Assembly (NCBI GenBank): GCA_029204225.1
Contig: CM055113.1
Span: forward strand, 33,882,329-33,946,328
From: Diphasiastrum complanatum
Lineage: Eukaryota > Streptophyta > Lycopodiopsida > Lycopodiales > Lycopodiaceae
DNA: 64,000 bases
Direction of reading: 5' to 3'
Position 1 is the stretch's first letter. Each line of letters begins with the position of its first letter. Below the pieces are notes generated by a model that was not told the DNA's origin, ran no database searches, and worked only from the letters and a program-made list of their open reading frames with translations. This document shows positions 41,640 through 54,082 of the stretch, piece by piece. Made by a program: the position numbers and the translations under genes.

Positions 41640-42102
41640 GATAAGTAGGATTTAGATTAAATTCCAACACATCTGATACTGGCAAACCTACTGCAGCTAC
41701 CTAGTTGAGCAGCTATTTGAATTCGTTCAGATGATCAGTGACTGAGGTTCCTTCACTTATCTTGAGCAACAGAAACTTCTTTCTAAAAAAGAGACGAGTT
41801 GAAACATCTGTCGTTTCCTATATACTAGAAAGAATGTCCCATGGTTCTTTAGAACTGGAACAATTTGCTACATGAGCTATTTGTGAATCTTTAAGATTCA
41901 GAGATACAATGGCAACTGCTTTGCCATCCTTAGCTTCCCAAGCGGTCAACATGTCAGGTTTAGCCGGTTTGGTTATTGAACCATTGACGTATTTCCAAAG
42001 TTCTTTTTCAATGAGTATCATCTTCATTTTGAATTTCCACATGTGAAAATTATCTCCGTTGAACTTATTAATCAACCGGATCTCAGAAGATGTACCTTCC
42101 AT
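41640..42102 (-). pseudogene. Ty1/copia gag remnant
   Basis: Starts at ATG 42102 (MEGTSSEIRLINKFNGDNF). FHMWKFKMKMILIEKELW, AWEAKDGKAVAIVSLNL and CSSSKEPWDIL match the N-terminal copia gag (UBN2-type) domain. After a stop at 41818 further blocks follow in another frame (KFLLLKISEGTSVTDHLNEF, AVGLPVSD). Truncated near 41640; no pol follows. It belongs with the LTR at 42202-42896. Confidence 0.82.
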
Positions 42103-42201
42103 GATGAACAATTTAAGAAATGGTAACTTAGTTGTGAATACTATAACAATTTGGCCACTTATTGGGTTCTGATGGATGCAATTGTATGCTTTGATACCAC
42201 T

Positions 42202-42896
42202 TGTTGGGGGTGGTATAGGTGTTCTACACAAACTGTTGATTCAGACTATTTCTTATATCAGAAGAATATCTTGTAGGTGTTTGAGACAACCATGAAGACA
42301 ACGATATAGTTAGGAGTCTATGAGTTAGATATTCAGAATGAGTCGTGGGATAGTATCTCTACTTCTTGAAGTACTTTCACTCTCTCTAATAGTATGCTAC
42401 AATGGAGTTCACAGAGGAAATCCGATTCACGCTTCTGATGATTGATTATTGACTCTGGTTCACCAATTGTGGATCTTTTTATCATCTTCTTCCGTTTATG
42501 TTATTGTGTATATAAATACATCAGTTGCGGCGGTCGTGAAGATTACAACTGTACTATTAGAGTAAACTATATAGGTAACAATCGTGAAGTGATGCAATTA
42601 TTGCACAGTGAATGGTGACATAGTTTGTATCGGATAGAGCAGAGCCAGAGCTTCCTATTGAGTGGTGATAGTCGACGGACGTCGAGGGAGTCGAATGAGT
42701 AGTTAACCGTTTGCCCTTGAGTTGATGTCGATGAAGTCGATGTTGGATTAGTTGAAGTCAATCCTACTCTGCTTCAAGGTCGATGTATCTACACATTGTT
42801 CGACTTGTGCGAGTAAGGCTGCATGCTGTTGTAGAGAGAGAATATCTACATAGTATAGGAGATGAAAGTGAGTAGGAGTGAAGATTAACTCCAACA
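42202..42896 (-). repeat. Ty1/copia 5' LTR
   Basis: Minus strand begins TGTTGGAGTTAATC (42896) and ends ACCCCCAACA (42202), a TG...CA LTR with short inverted ends TGTTGG/CCAACA. Two bases later TGGTATCAAAGC (42199-42188) is the initiator tRNA-Met primer site. The gag remnant follows. Confidence 0.82.
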
Positions 42897-42905
42897 GACT
42901 ACAGG

Positions 42906-43340
42906 TTGCTTTTGTCGAAGAAGCTGAAGAAGAAATTTCAGACAATGAATTGGTATATCTCAAGGAGGTCAAAACAAATGAACCTATGTATGAAAGTTAA
43001 GTTCAAAATGTTAAGAACAGTAATTTACAAGGATCAAATTTTAATTCTAAAGTTCAACCAGGACGTTTGTTTCGGTACAGAAGTATATATATTAGCTTAG
43101 CCAAACCCTACTAATTCTAGGGGTAGAAATAACGCTATTTGCTATAATTGTGGAGTACCAGGGCATTATTCAACATAATGTCTTGAACCAAAGTGACAAA
43201 TTGGTTATGTACCCTTATGTGGAATTGTCAAGGAGAAGGACATATCACCTCTAAATATCCTAAACCACCAATCAAAAAAATGATGTTTAAATATGTTAAA
43301 TCCGATACCAACAAGGAAGGTCGGACTAAAGCTGAAGTGA
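42906..43340 (+). pseudogene. gag-like fragment with two zinc knuckles
   Basis: Near 43130 the plus strand reads NAICYNCGVPGHYST, a stop, then CLEPK, i.e. a CX2CX4HX4C knuckle broken by TAA. A second, NCQGEGHITSKYPKP, lacks its last Cys. Surrounding sequence is Lys-rich. This is typical of an LTR-retrotransposon gag C-terminus, in opposite orientation to the copia remnant beside it. Confidence 0.6.
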
Positions 43341-43904
43341 TACAGAGGATCGAATATGTATAGAAGATTCTACCTGGCCAAGTGACTTGGATTTTCAAGT
43401 TAATAAGGTATCTATCCAAAGTGAGGTAAAAAAGATAGGCAAAGCCAAATTTGGCCTATTTCAAAGTCTAAGAAAAAGACAAGGAAATATACACAACGTA
43501 AAAACCATCATCTGTAAAGGAAATGATTAATAAATCTCTTACGCAAGATGATATAAAGGATGATCCTGTTTATGATCGAAATGACAAGAAATAATTTGCC
43601 TCGAATATAACTCAGCAAGTTGAAACACTTATTTCAAAAGAATTAAACCAACCAATGAAAAAAAATTCATTTGAGGAACATACATCGAGTGAAATTCTTT
43701 CTAAAGCTAAGGTTGGATAAGTCAACTGTTTCTCGCCCTCTAGTTTTAGCATAGATTTAACCACACAACTTTGATCCAACTTAAGAATTATCTCCATCCT
43801 AAGTATAGACCTTCTTTCTATGGTTTTATAGTAGCTTTCATAATTGATATAGAGAATAGTGTCCATATTGGATACTTCACTATTTCTTACATCAATTTTA
43901 CATA

Positions 43905-44495
43905 TCAAGATGTAACTAGAACATGAAGAACCAAATAGAATGTAAAAGAAATGATTCTTCCATGCTTCCAACTTTTAACTCTCTGGAAAATAACAGCAAC
44001 CAAACAATAACGTGAGTAATCAACCAATTCATGCATGTCTCTTCCACCTTTGTCCTTTCGCGATATGCCTTCACCATGAAAATCCATGAATGAGCCTCCA
44101 TCTCCATCTTGCCATAAGATATCATAAACCCTTGATGACTTGATCATGAATGAGTGATATGATGAGCCTCCCTTAGCTTCATTTCCATCAGCAAAACTAG
44201 CCAAGAATGCTAGTACAACTCCAACATCAAAATGATGCATAACAATGTGACTAGTTTTACCATATCTTGACAATTTGCACACATTCACATGAAATTGCTC
44301 AAACATGAGATGGAACAAGTAAAGTAAACATGAACAACACTTCCTTGATGATCCCTTGACCTTACTTGAGTCTACAATAACCTGCAAAAACAGATCCAAA
44401 GTACCTTTTCCACTTGACTTCTCTTTGATGCTCTTGACTAGCTCCAAATTACCACCTTTTCTTTTGTGTTGTTGAAGCTCTTTGAGATCAACCAC
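43905..44495 (-). CDS. Unrecognised 196-codon open frame, probably retroelement debris
   Basis: Long for this AT-rich region, beginning MVDLKELQQHKRKGGNLELV, then a Lys/Ser-rich segment and a Cys-rich stretch (KCCSCLLYLFHLMFEQF). I know no family like it. It sits between copia-derived scraps on the same strand, so it may be a diverged internal region of that element. Coding status is doubtful. Confidence 0.25.
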   Translation of the reverse strand: MVDLKELQQHKRKGGNLELVKSIKEKSSGKGTLDLFLQVIVDSSKVKGSSRKCCSCLLYLFHLMFEQFHVNVCKLSRYGKTSHIVMHHFDVGVVLAFLASFADGNEAKGGSSYHSFMIKSSRVYDILWQDGDGGSFMDFHGEGISRKDKGGRDMHELVDYSRYCLVAVIFQRVKSWKHGRIISFTFYLVLHVLVTS

Positions 44496-44537
44496 TTGAC
44501 CATCAAAGCCATTGAATTTTATTTTTTTTTCCAGCCA

Positions 44538-46043
44538 TTAGTTGCATCCATTCCATGAAAACCACCATCCACTTGCATCATCTACACAAGAAGATTCACC
44601 AAAATCTGAGTCTGATTGGCTTAGTGCCTCTTTGATGGTCGGTTCCTGAATTAGGTAGCAGACATACTCATCAATGTATCTAATAGGCAGTGTGCATACT
44701 TTGGTTGATCTTCGTGGAGGTGGTGGAGGCTGATGATCCAGTCCTTGGTGTTTTTGCTTCTGAATAGCAGCAACGTCTTCTTCAAATTCATTGTCGACTA
44801 TCGGCATGTTCAAATCTGTGGCTCAAATTTACATGACAATAGTTTCATCTGATGCTTTATGATGATTTGTCGTGAATGCATCATGATCCACATCTCGACT
44901 AGGGGCATGTGATGCTTCTGCAGCTACATTCGCATGGTGATTCGATTGCACCTTGTTGTTGTTCTTGGCTTTCAGTATGCGACAGTCTTGAATCTCATGG
45001 TTGGTGCGCTTGCAATACTTGCAGAACAGAGTATGGTAACATTCAGGATAAGAAATTCAAAAGAAGCCAAGTTATTGTCTTCAAATTTGATCGGTCAAAA
45101 GGAATTTTGCATTCCATTGATCCACATTTGTTGCAACATCCCGATTTTCATTCAATAACTTAGCTAATCATTTATATGTTTAGTAGATAAGCATAAGCCA
45201 CAATGCTTAAAATCCTAGAGGAAACAAAGGTCTCTATCTAGCTCCTTTAGTTGGTTGAATTAGTTGTGTGTGCCCCCCATCATGTGTCTAGTGTTCAGAA
45301 TCAATATACCATGGCTAATTTGATGATAATGCAACAATGAAGATGTTCAAATCTTCAATCACTTTCTCATTGACAAGATGGCCAACATGTTTGGGCTTAT
45401 CCTTGCCATATTTCACTAAGAACTTTTGGCATTGACTCTTCCAATGGCCCTTCTTTTCACAATAGAAGCACTTCCCTTTCGTCTCGTCTTTTTTTTTTTT
45501 TTGGTGTTGTTTTTTGTGCACCACTAAAGTTTGTGACCATCGACATTATGAAGTCGAGCCTTGACTACCTCTCGTCGTTGCTCCTCGTGCATCAACTATA
45601 AGCTCATCAAAGGTAGGCATTTTCTCTCTTGATGCTATCTTGCCCATAACCATCTATTAAGATTTTGTGATATCACACCAGACATTGTGCACTAGTTCGA
45701 TATCATGAATCCGCTCACCAATGGAGTGCAATTCATCTTTCAGTGTTTTGATTCGAGTCAAATAAGTCTAAATACGCTCTCCTTATTCCAATTGAATGTT
45801 ATTTGGCTTTGACTTCAAAAATATAACCCAAGATGGATTTGATGTTTTAGACTACTCCCTAATCATTTCCCAAGCTTGACTTGGCATCAAAGCATTACTG
45901 AAATGGATGATTAAGTGGCCCTTCACTAAGAGGTTAATAGTTGAACACCTTTTCCATGGCTGGTACTCTGTTCTTGGTTTTCGTACTTGTAGACACAATC
46001 TGAGTGTCCTTCGCTTGGAGGTCATAGCCTTTCGTGTGGTCAA
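44538..46043 (-). pseudogene. Patchwork of Ty1/copia gag and pol-linker fragments
   Basis: Minus strand, right to left: a gag segment (LLVKGHLIIHFSNALMPSQA-WEMIRE, about 46000-45850), further gag sequence with stops, and a zinc knuckle KCFYCEKKGHWKSQC at about 45450. A second knuckle CKYCKRTNHEIQDC follows near 45020. A linker like that between integrase and reverse transcriptase comes last (PPPPPRRSTKVCTLPIRYID-EYV..EPTIKEALSQSD, 44700-44600). Two different knuckles suggest two source elements. Confidence 0.65.
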
Positions 46044-46349
46044 AAATAGCTTAAGAACAAAGAAATTAGGCCCTTTTTTTTATTTTTGAACTTTTTCTGC
46101 GAGATAAAAAAAACCCTACCCTTCAACGGAACTTGAACTTCAAGGACATTTTTAGTTTGAATTTGTTATGAAATTGAAGGCCACCAAACCATTCCGACCC
46201 CTTCACATATAAGTTTGATTCAAAAGAATCCAATTGCTATTACTGGTCCGACGACTGTGAATACCAATCATGACCTCCATGGATTTCGATCTTGGACTTG
46301 TGCACTGAACCTAATTCTCGAATTGCTAAACATACATTTGCACAAATTG

Positions 46350-46490
46350 TCTGGCTCATTTCGTGGGGGGGAAGGCCCTACCCGAGGGCCTTCCATGCTG
46401 TGAGGGCCATTGCCCGAGGGTGGGAGCCCGAGGGCAGGGCCCAAACTGCACGGAAGGGCCGAGGGCCCGGGCCTTCCCCTGCGTAATGCT
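46350..46490. other. GC-rich island with cccgagggc-type repeats
   Basis: Short GC-rich patch in AT-rich DNA, with repeated cccgagggc and the inverted pair ggaaggccctacccgagggccttcc. Open frames here are compositional. Confidence 0.6.
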
Positions 46491-46859
46491 CAGTGCGAAA
46501 GGGTGCATGTGAAGGGTGCGATTCCTGCAGAATGGACTACTAAGCCAGCTGTCATATCCATCATTCCAACAGAACAGGCTAGTAATCCAGCTATCACAGG
46601 CATTCTGTAGATTGTGGCATTAAGAACTGTCTGCATGAAAATTATGTGGGCCTCCAAAATACACACGAACTTTGAGCACTGGGCATTACGGCTTGCGCAA
46701 GGTCTTGGAGCTATCCTCCTTGTCTCTTTTAACTAGCTTAAGGTTAGGGTATTCTTTGAAACCCTAAAATGCACCCCATTGATTCTCTCTCCTCTCTCTA
46801 AGATCTGCCACCAAATCAAAGGAATTTCTACTTCTCAAAGGTCACCCTGGCCTACTTAT

Positions 46860-47275
46860 GGACTGAAAAGTTACTATATGCAAAACCATAATAAATCAAA
46901 AAAATTCAAATAAATTTTTCATTCAACCCTAAAAGTCAGTCCTACGGAAGATTTTGTAGCACAACTCTTTGCTAAACCTTCTTTCCAAACCCTGAGACAA
47001 CTTACAGATACTCTACACTAGCCAAGAACATTAGGATTTAGTGCCGAATTTTCACTATAACCTGCAAATTCTCGGAAAATTGATTTTCGAAATTCTCATT
47101 AACGAACCTGAATTTCATGAAACCAATCTCATAGTATCTCAACATTGTGCACAATCCTGCTAGGCTCTAATACCTACTTAAAATTCCATCAAATAGGATC
47201 ACAAAATAGCATAGTAAAAATAAACTCAAGCACTAGCTCAATTTTTTGAAAAACCTCTAAGAGCTTATGCACACA

Positions 47276-47325
<50 letters not shown>

Positions 47326-49227
47326 AAGGTGACTTGATGGCGTCAACAAGTACCTAACCATTCCAAAAACATTCAAAGGCCTTCATTGTTCCAATCAACC
47401 ACCACTCTACATCCTCCATTGACACATTCAATAATGAGTACTACATGAAATCCTTGAAGGCTTGACAGATCTAGCTTAGTCTACATATCGGCTTGCTTGA
47501 ATATGTTTTCCAATAAAAACAACTTGCTACATTGAATCATGATTGTCAAATTATTTTTGTCCTCCATTAAAGTGATCAGATTTCAAAATTCTGATTATTC
47601 AGATGAACATTCTTCTAAACATGGAAGCATTCTTTATCTAAACAGAAGAAATCAACATACATTCAAAAGCACCAGCTAGTCCGAAAAAGTTTTGAAGTAT
47701 CTGAGTCGAGTAAAAACATTGACATAAAAACCTGCCTGAGCACAATGAGAGTACACAGATACATCCTAACCAAAAGAAACCTGTTCCAGGTCTTTGAGAA
47801 CGAAATGTACTGTACATTCCGGAACTACGTTTATTTTTTTAGTTTTAATGGTAAAAAAACACAGAAACGAATTGCCTTGCTGCCTCGATCCTAAGTACTG
47901 AAATTAGTGGCAATCACATAAGATTCCTCGTATAATGCTCTGCCAGAACTATGTATCTTGTAAGATCTTCCGGAACTAGCAGAACTAGGTATCATGTTCT
48001 GCACGTATGGAGTGATACATACAGAACATGCTTCTATGAGACGAATTTCACAATGCATTCCATTTTGGATCGTGCATCTACCCCTAAGATGTTAAGAATA
48101 AAAAATAAAACTAACTTTTTTGGTACGTACTGAAAGAAAAAAAAGAATTTGCTCGTTCCGGAAGATCCTAACTAAGCGCTTCATATTTATCCCTACAAAT
48201 CTATGTAAAATGCCAAGAAGGCTGAAGAGTCATGTTGACCTATTTGAATAGAATGAGCAAATCTACTGAGTTTATGAAAGACCAGCCAACAAGACCGCAT
48301 GCCTGCGTGTACAGAAAACTTCCATCTAACAAGAAAAACAATACCAGCACAAATTTATTGAGGCAAAGAGAAAAGTATCTGGTTGGTGAATAATGACACC
48401 TTGGCACAATAGACATAATGTGCTTGAGTGATTGCCTTTTGAGGGAGGCTTATATTAAAAATACATCGATATAGAAAATCTGCATATCAACAATGCTCAT
48501 CTTGAGTTCCAGCAAAACAATCGCCCCACATATGTGAGAGCTAGCCTTTTCTGAAACATACATAATTGTTTCACTGAACTAGGGATATTGGCCAATCAAA
48601 AGCTCACATACTGCTACAAGCACTTCCTGCCAAGTTCAATGAATATCATATTAACATTACTAGAGCATAAATTTGCTCTCTTTCCAAAGGCTTCAACACC
48701 ATGCCTTGCAAATAAGATCAAAGGCTTCAAATCATTCCATATCAAAATATAAGTAGCATGTGTGTCCCACAGACTGTTGTTCTGCTGGAACAGGGCCTCA
48801 ACAAATAATAGATCATCCAATCATAAAACCAAATCTTTGAATTTACCTGCATAGCAAGGAGCTCTTGCAAAAAAGATCACTAGGTGATGGATTTTTAATT
48901 ATTTTTGAAGGGTACAAAGGACCATCAATCGTGATGCAATTGCAGCATGGAAACATGATATTTATAAAGGTGTTCCTTCGAGCTGTGCCAGTGCTACTCG
49001 CCCTTGAAAACAGCAATAATTCTATTGTCTGTAGCAACTTAATACATGAGAAAGTGACATTGAAGCAGGTAAACAGTCAACAAATTTGGCACAAGTCATA
49101 TGTTCCTTACCATGTGAAGATGCACCTCTAGCTTTCAGGATAGAACAATGTGTTACAACTTTTCTGATGTTGCATTCAATGTCTACAGGGTATCAGAATT
49201 GAATTTTAGAAACCAAAAGCCTTGTCA
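46860..49227. other. 3' flank of SUFD copy 1, no gene recognised
   Basis: AT-rich. Contains a (CT)n tract (47278-47324). Small open frames are kept in the duplicate only because the whole segment is duplicated. The SUFD polyadenylation site should lie here but could not be fixed. Confidence 0.4.
47278..47324. repeat. (CT)n microsatellite, shorter allele
   Basis: Pure CT repeat; the duplicated counterpart at 57925-57975 is a few bases longer. Confidence 0.95.
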
Positions 49228-49576
49228 TTAACGTTCATCTGATAGACCAATAAAAGCCTTGGCTTTTACAACCCCCTCAGCAGCAAGAGATTCTTTCACA
49301 ATGTGCTGGAGTCTTTCCCGAAGATCTTTGTAACTAATTCTCTCAATCACTTCGGCAGCAAAAGAAAAAACAAGGGCTGATCTTGCTGTTTGAGCATCTA
49401 TACCTCGCGCTCTAAAATAAAATAATTGCTCTTCTTCAAGATCACTGATGGCTGCACCATGTGAGCACTTCACATCATCTGCAACAATCTGCAAATTTGG
49501 TTTAATATTAACAGTGGCCCTTGGTGCAAGTAGCAGACTTCGACTCAGTTGGCCAGCATCAGTATTCTGTGCATAC
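49228..49576 (-). CDS. SUFD: SUFD copy 1 exon 4 (stop)
   Basis: 349 nt, acceptor tgttttacag|GTATGC, stop TAA at 49230-49228. Encodes the most conserved block (RATVNIKPNLQIVADDVKCS) and the helical C-terminus. Confidence 0.94.
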
Positions 49577-52500
49577 CTGTAAAACAAAAGAAATGCCACT
49601 CAATTCGTACAGTCATTGATGTCATGCACCTATGGTCTACAAACAAGCATTGACATTATTGTTCATTTCTAGGGTGTCTGTTCATTGCACCATATTGAAG
49701 TATTAAGATGGAAATTTTCCTGAAACATGGAGGAATCACAACGAATCAACCATCACATGAGCAAGCTTACAATTTCTCTAATGCTAAATGATAGCGCAAG
49801 AGGGTCCAGCAGGTCCAGCCAAAATTAGGTTGATCATTGACTTGCATCCACGTGTCTACCAGAGTAGCTATATAACCTCTAGCCAATAGATTCCCAAGCC
49901 AAAGAAGCTTTATAACCTATTGCACCCTCAATGGAGTATCATATTGAAACAATTACTAATGGTCGAATCCAAAACAAACAAGTTCACAATGCAAGGCAAG
50001 GAACTCCCAAACAGATTGGCAAAATTTTACCTGTATATTATCTGGGACCGAGACCAACAAGCAAAAATTTCAAAATCCCATAACCATGATGGGGTAAACA
50101 ATATATGTTTCAGAAATCTCGAGCTGCTACATCTATCAATCACTCAAGAACTGAAGCTATAGTTTGAAGGCAGAAGAACTGAGAGATGGTTCTTGACAAG
50201 AGTTGAATTATAATGTGCGTAGAAGTTAGCTCCGCTTTGGCATTTTAAATTAACTAATAACAATACTGTGCAATATTTCCAGCTGTTAACAAGAGTTCAA
50301 GCATCGATAACAGGGTACGATTGTGGCCTGATATTTTCTGGGATAAATGCTTCTGTACCATTTGCAGAACTGTAGGAGTTGAACTCCTCTTTGCAGTTTA
50401 CGAGCTCGCTAAGTTGTGTGTAGAGAGAGCAAGAAGCGTTCATTAAAATCTTCGCACAATAACTTGCAGTTCTCTGGACACAGCCAATTTTTTCCTATTA
50501 TGGGTCTTGAGATAGACCACATGATAACATACAAAAGGAACCCGCATAGCCAAAAACAAGGAGGTTCTACACTTGAATACGTGAGTACTTCTCAGCATTG
50601 TTGGAGGGGATTCAAGGAAATGTTCAATTCAAATTTTGTAATACATCATTAAGATGGTACAATCGATAGGACTTTCCATTAGCAGTGATCCAGAAAAGTT
50701 TGCCCATTAAATAAGATCACAAATAGAGTCAGGGTTTAGGGTTTGACATACCTGTTTACTCTAACATTTCCATCAAAAACAGCATGACCGGATGAGCTCA
50801 TAACAATACATTTGTGAAGCTGTCGACTGCACCCATGTGGATGAGATAACACTATCCTACTATGCAGGTCTTGCAACTGCTTTGTCCCTGCCAACTGGAA
50901 TGTTGATACTTCTGTTGTTGTTTCAGGACCTGATTGTTCAATATGCAGATTATGTCTACTCAGCCTGCCACCAACACCAGCTTCCACAAGTTTGTAGATG
51001 CTAGAATCATCCTGAAACCAACAGTCAAAAGAGATATCAAGGTTCCGAGTTGATTAAAGAGCTTAGCAACTAAACAGTTTCAGTCAGATAAACACTACAT
51101 GTCTTCTGTATCGAAGCACATATAAATTAATCAAACTAGTATGTGATGGAACTTAAAAGGCACAAATCCATGCTTCTTGGTTATTTCAGTAGTGAGCCCA
51201 TTCAGGGACAGAAAAAGCCATCCTTCATAATGAACATATGAAACTTTTGTTCTCCACTTACCTTAAAGTTTTAGTGGAAGCTTCTTCCTCAAACCACTCT
51301 CTCACAATCTAGGCATTTGACTGTAGTTTACAGGCTCATGTAGTGTTAAACAGGCCTTAAAGAAGACAGGACATAATTGGCAAAGCATAGTCGGTCTCAT
51401 CAGTTTGTACATACTAAATAGTATAAAGTATATAGAGAATTAGAAATGCCAAGAGGCTGCTAACTTAAGCAAATTGCAGCAGCACGAAGACATTGGAGCC
51501 TACTTGTTGATATAATAGTGATCTTTGCTCCCACTCCCCAGGAGGCTCTCACCATTGAACTGAGATTCAGGTACCAACTGTTTAAGAAGATGTGGAGAAA
51601 GATAGATGGACTAGTCGCAGAATGCCAAGTCCTGTAATCTGATAGAGTTTCAGTAGAGCTTCAAGATAGCATTTTCCATATAAACAGGTTGTGCATGTTG
51701 CAAGAAAAGCAAAAGCATAATTCCATCAAGGGATGATTCTGAAGATTGTCTATAGGTCGGCCCCTTAAAAGCAACCAACAACATAAAATCCTTCAGTGAT
51801 AAGGTCTCCTGAATTTCATAGAAGGTCATACTCGAAGGCATTGACATACAGCAGCGGGTTCTTAAAGATAAAATATAGGTACTAGACGGGATGTGTGCCG
51901 TTTTACAGATATTTTCAGGTCTCACCTGAACTTTTCAAAATATGGATACTGCAACTGGCATCTTGTGTTCTATGGATCCCGAGGAGAAGCCTACTTGCAA
52001 GAAACTAACTCATGCTTGTGAGTTTAAATGTCCGGTAAAAATTGTTGTTTCATCCTAGAAATATGCTGACATGGTAGCTCTATTTCCATGTGCTTGCCAG
52101 TAAAAGTGTGCTAGAAACTGCTATGGATCTCAGATTCTGTGGGATTGCAGTTACCACATCACAACCTATTGCACTGACTTCCCCAAACAGGAAAATATAG
52201 CCATGCATGAAGTATGATAAGGTGCACCTTACTGTGATATGCATAGTACTTGTTAACATTTGCTTTGTGATGATTGTGCCATTTTTTCTCAACCAGACTA
52301 TCGACATGATTATGTAACATAGCCGCTTTCAAAAACTAAAAACACAGGCATCAGAAAATTTGACCACAAGGGATTGCCAACAAGCTAACTCATACAACAC
52401 AACTATTGAAAAGCTTGAGAAAAGTTGAGGTTTTCTTATAAGGCTCCGTGTAAGTCCAGATAAATCATTAACCTAACTTCTCCAACCTTCAATTCTGCAA

Positions 52501-54006
52501 CTCCCGCTTCCATGCAGCTTCTCAATACAAAACCAGGTATTTCCATACATTGCAAAAATGAAATAGCAGACATAAAATGCCTAGGTCAACTAAGTATGAT
52601 TCACACCAAAACTTAGTTCAACAACATTTTGGTGAGGTCTTCCCACATACCTGAGAAACAAAGGTCTTTTTAATATGAACAGAAGTCCTCTCCTGTGTTT
52701 GTACATAACTATGAGTGACTTTGGCTCCTTGGGAAACAAAAATCTCAGAAACGGAATTTGACCAATACACTGTCTGTGATGCTCCAACAAACTCCTCAAC
52801 TAGGTCCAGTTCTGCTCCTTTTTCTACAACAACAAGTAAGCGGGGACTGGACAGTGATATTTGAGAACCTGAACTCCCGGTATATGAGCGATTTTCAGAT
52901 GAGTAATACACAACATGAAGGGGTTTTTCAATCTTTAAACCCGAGAGGAGTATTACCACACCCACATCACGAGCACCAATCCCATTGAGAGTAGCAAACA
53001 AGTCAGAATCATCTCCAGAAGCAGATCCTAAGAGCTTTGATGCAATAAGAGAGTCAACTTGCTTATCAGGAAGTGTCAAAACACTTCCAATAATAAGCTC
53101 TTCAGGAACATCATGAAGATTTGACAGGGTAGTTGAAAGGACTCCATCAACAAAAACTAGACGTAGACTATCTGTTTCTCCAAGATGTAAAGAGGAAAGA
53201 TCAACATCGTTTTCAGGTGATGCATTGGAAGGCCAAATCTCAAAATCTCTGAGGAACTTCACATCTGTGAAACGGTAGGCTTCAGTCTTGCTTGTAGGCC
53301 ACTTCAAATTCACTATTGCCTCAGCAGAATGATCCCGAAGTCCTTTGAGAGCTATGCCACCAGATCCCACAGCATCATTTTTCGAAATTGAATCCTCAAG
53401 CTTCTCCGCTAGATCAAGAAGAAAAAGATCCGAAGTTTGGCTTGGGGAAATTGAACTTTTTGGCCCTTCTCTGACATTCAGAGATGCTTTCAGCAGAAAC
53501 CTCGTTTTTGTCCTCCCTGTTTTCCTGACACAGTTCACCAGACAAATTGAACAAGCTCATCTTGAACAAAGAATAGCAAATAAACTATTACAGCTAAGTA
53601 GGACAACAAGTCATATTCATAGCCAACAGCAAGAATAAAAGGCTGAAAATGACACAGGCACTGAGATTTTAGATTGCCGCATACCAGTTCTGGATTTCAA
53701 GTGTAAGATAGTCTGAAAAAAGAAAATTCAGTATTCAACAATAAAAACTGGTAAAGTAGAACATCCGCGCTTAGGCATGAGGATGGAGAAAACTTACAAA
53801 ATGGAGCTAGGGTTGCAAGAAAAGGCTTCATATCTCAGTGCTCTGCCCTGTCCCTTGAAAAGGCAAATTTCACCATTGACAGGCTTCTTCCCTCCACCAA
53901 TTGAAGACTGGTAGATGCTTGCAGATTTAGACAAGTGTGTTTCAGTTTTGGGGGCAGAAGACAGGAACTCATAGGAGCAGAAAGAGCTTATCTGCATGAC
54001 AGACAT
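49228..54006 (-). CDS. SUFD: SUFD, plastid Fe-S cluster assembly scaffold subunit (copy 1)
   Basis: Exons: 54006-53798, 53524-52651, 51011-50752, 49576-49228; introns 273, 1639 and 1175 nt, all GT-AG and in phase; 1692 nt, 563 residues plus TAA. SufD joins SufB and SufC in the SufBC2D scaffold that builds Fe-S clusters in the plastid stroma. The first ~70 residues are Ser/Lys-rich without known domain, fitting a transit peptide. The central part has WPTSKTEAYRFTDVKFLRDF. The C-terminal half has GGRLSRHNLHIEQSGP, DLHSRIVLSHPHG, SRQLHKCIVMSSSG, VFDGNVRVNRYAQ-TDAGQ, the block ADDVKCSHGA (Cys485, His487) and FYFRARGID, all SufD signatures. The start is the ATG at 54006, the first ATG of the open frame. 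The protein is somewhat longer than angiosperm SUFD, mainly in the N-terminal region. No disabling change is seen. Confidence 0.92.
50752..51011 (-). CDS. SUFD: SUFD copy 1 exon 3
   Basis: 260 nt, acceptor tggtttcag|GATGAT, donor AAACAG|GTATGT, leaving phase 2. Encodes the SRHNLHI ... SRQLHKCIV ... VFDGNVRVN core. Confidence 0.94.
52651..53524 (-). CDS. SUFD: SUFD copy 1 exon 2
   Basis: 874 nt, acceptor gaactgtgtcag|GAAAAC, donor TCTCAG|GTATGT. Contains the N-terminal SufD domain and the start of the beta-helix core. Position 268 is Ile here and Val in copy 2. Confidence 0.93.
53798..54006 (-). CDS. SUFD: SUFD copy 1 exon 1 (transit peptide)
   Basis: Starts MSVMQISSFCSYEFLSSAPK, Ser-rich with Lys and almost no acids: plastid-targeting character. 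Donor TCCATTTT|GTAAGT leaves phase 2; exon 2 supplies the G that makes Leu70. Confidence 0.8.
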
Positions 54007-54082
54007 TCTTGAGAGAATAAAAGAGTTGCGGATTCCAAATGGAATGCTTCCACCAGCAAAAGGTATGCGTCCGGTGCACAGA

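Noticed and set aside
46215-46610. Overlapping plus-strand open frames in the GC-rich patch
   Set aside because: Compositional frames over cccgagggc repeats; no family recognised.
47780-48175. Possible third hAT-like element with ttccggaac motifs
   Set aside because: GTTCC/GGAAC motifs occur on both sides, but no matching inverted ends or 8-bp target repeat could be found.
48843-49131. Overlapping open frames on both strands downstream of SUFD, kept in the duplicate at 59495-59783
   Set aside because: Conserved only because the whole segment is a very recent duplication; no family recognised, so it is no evidence for coding.
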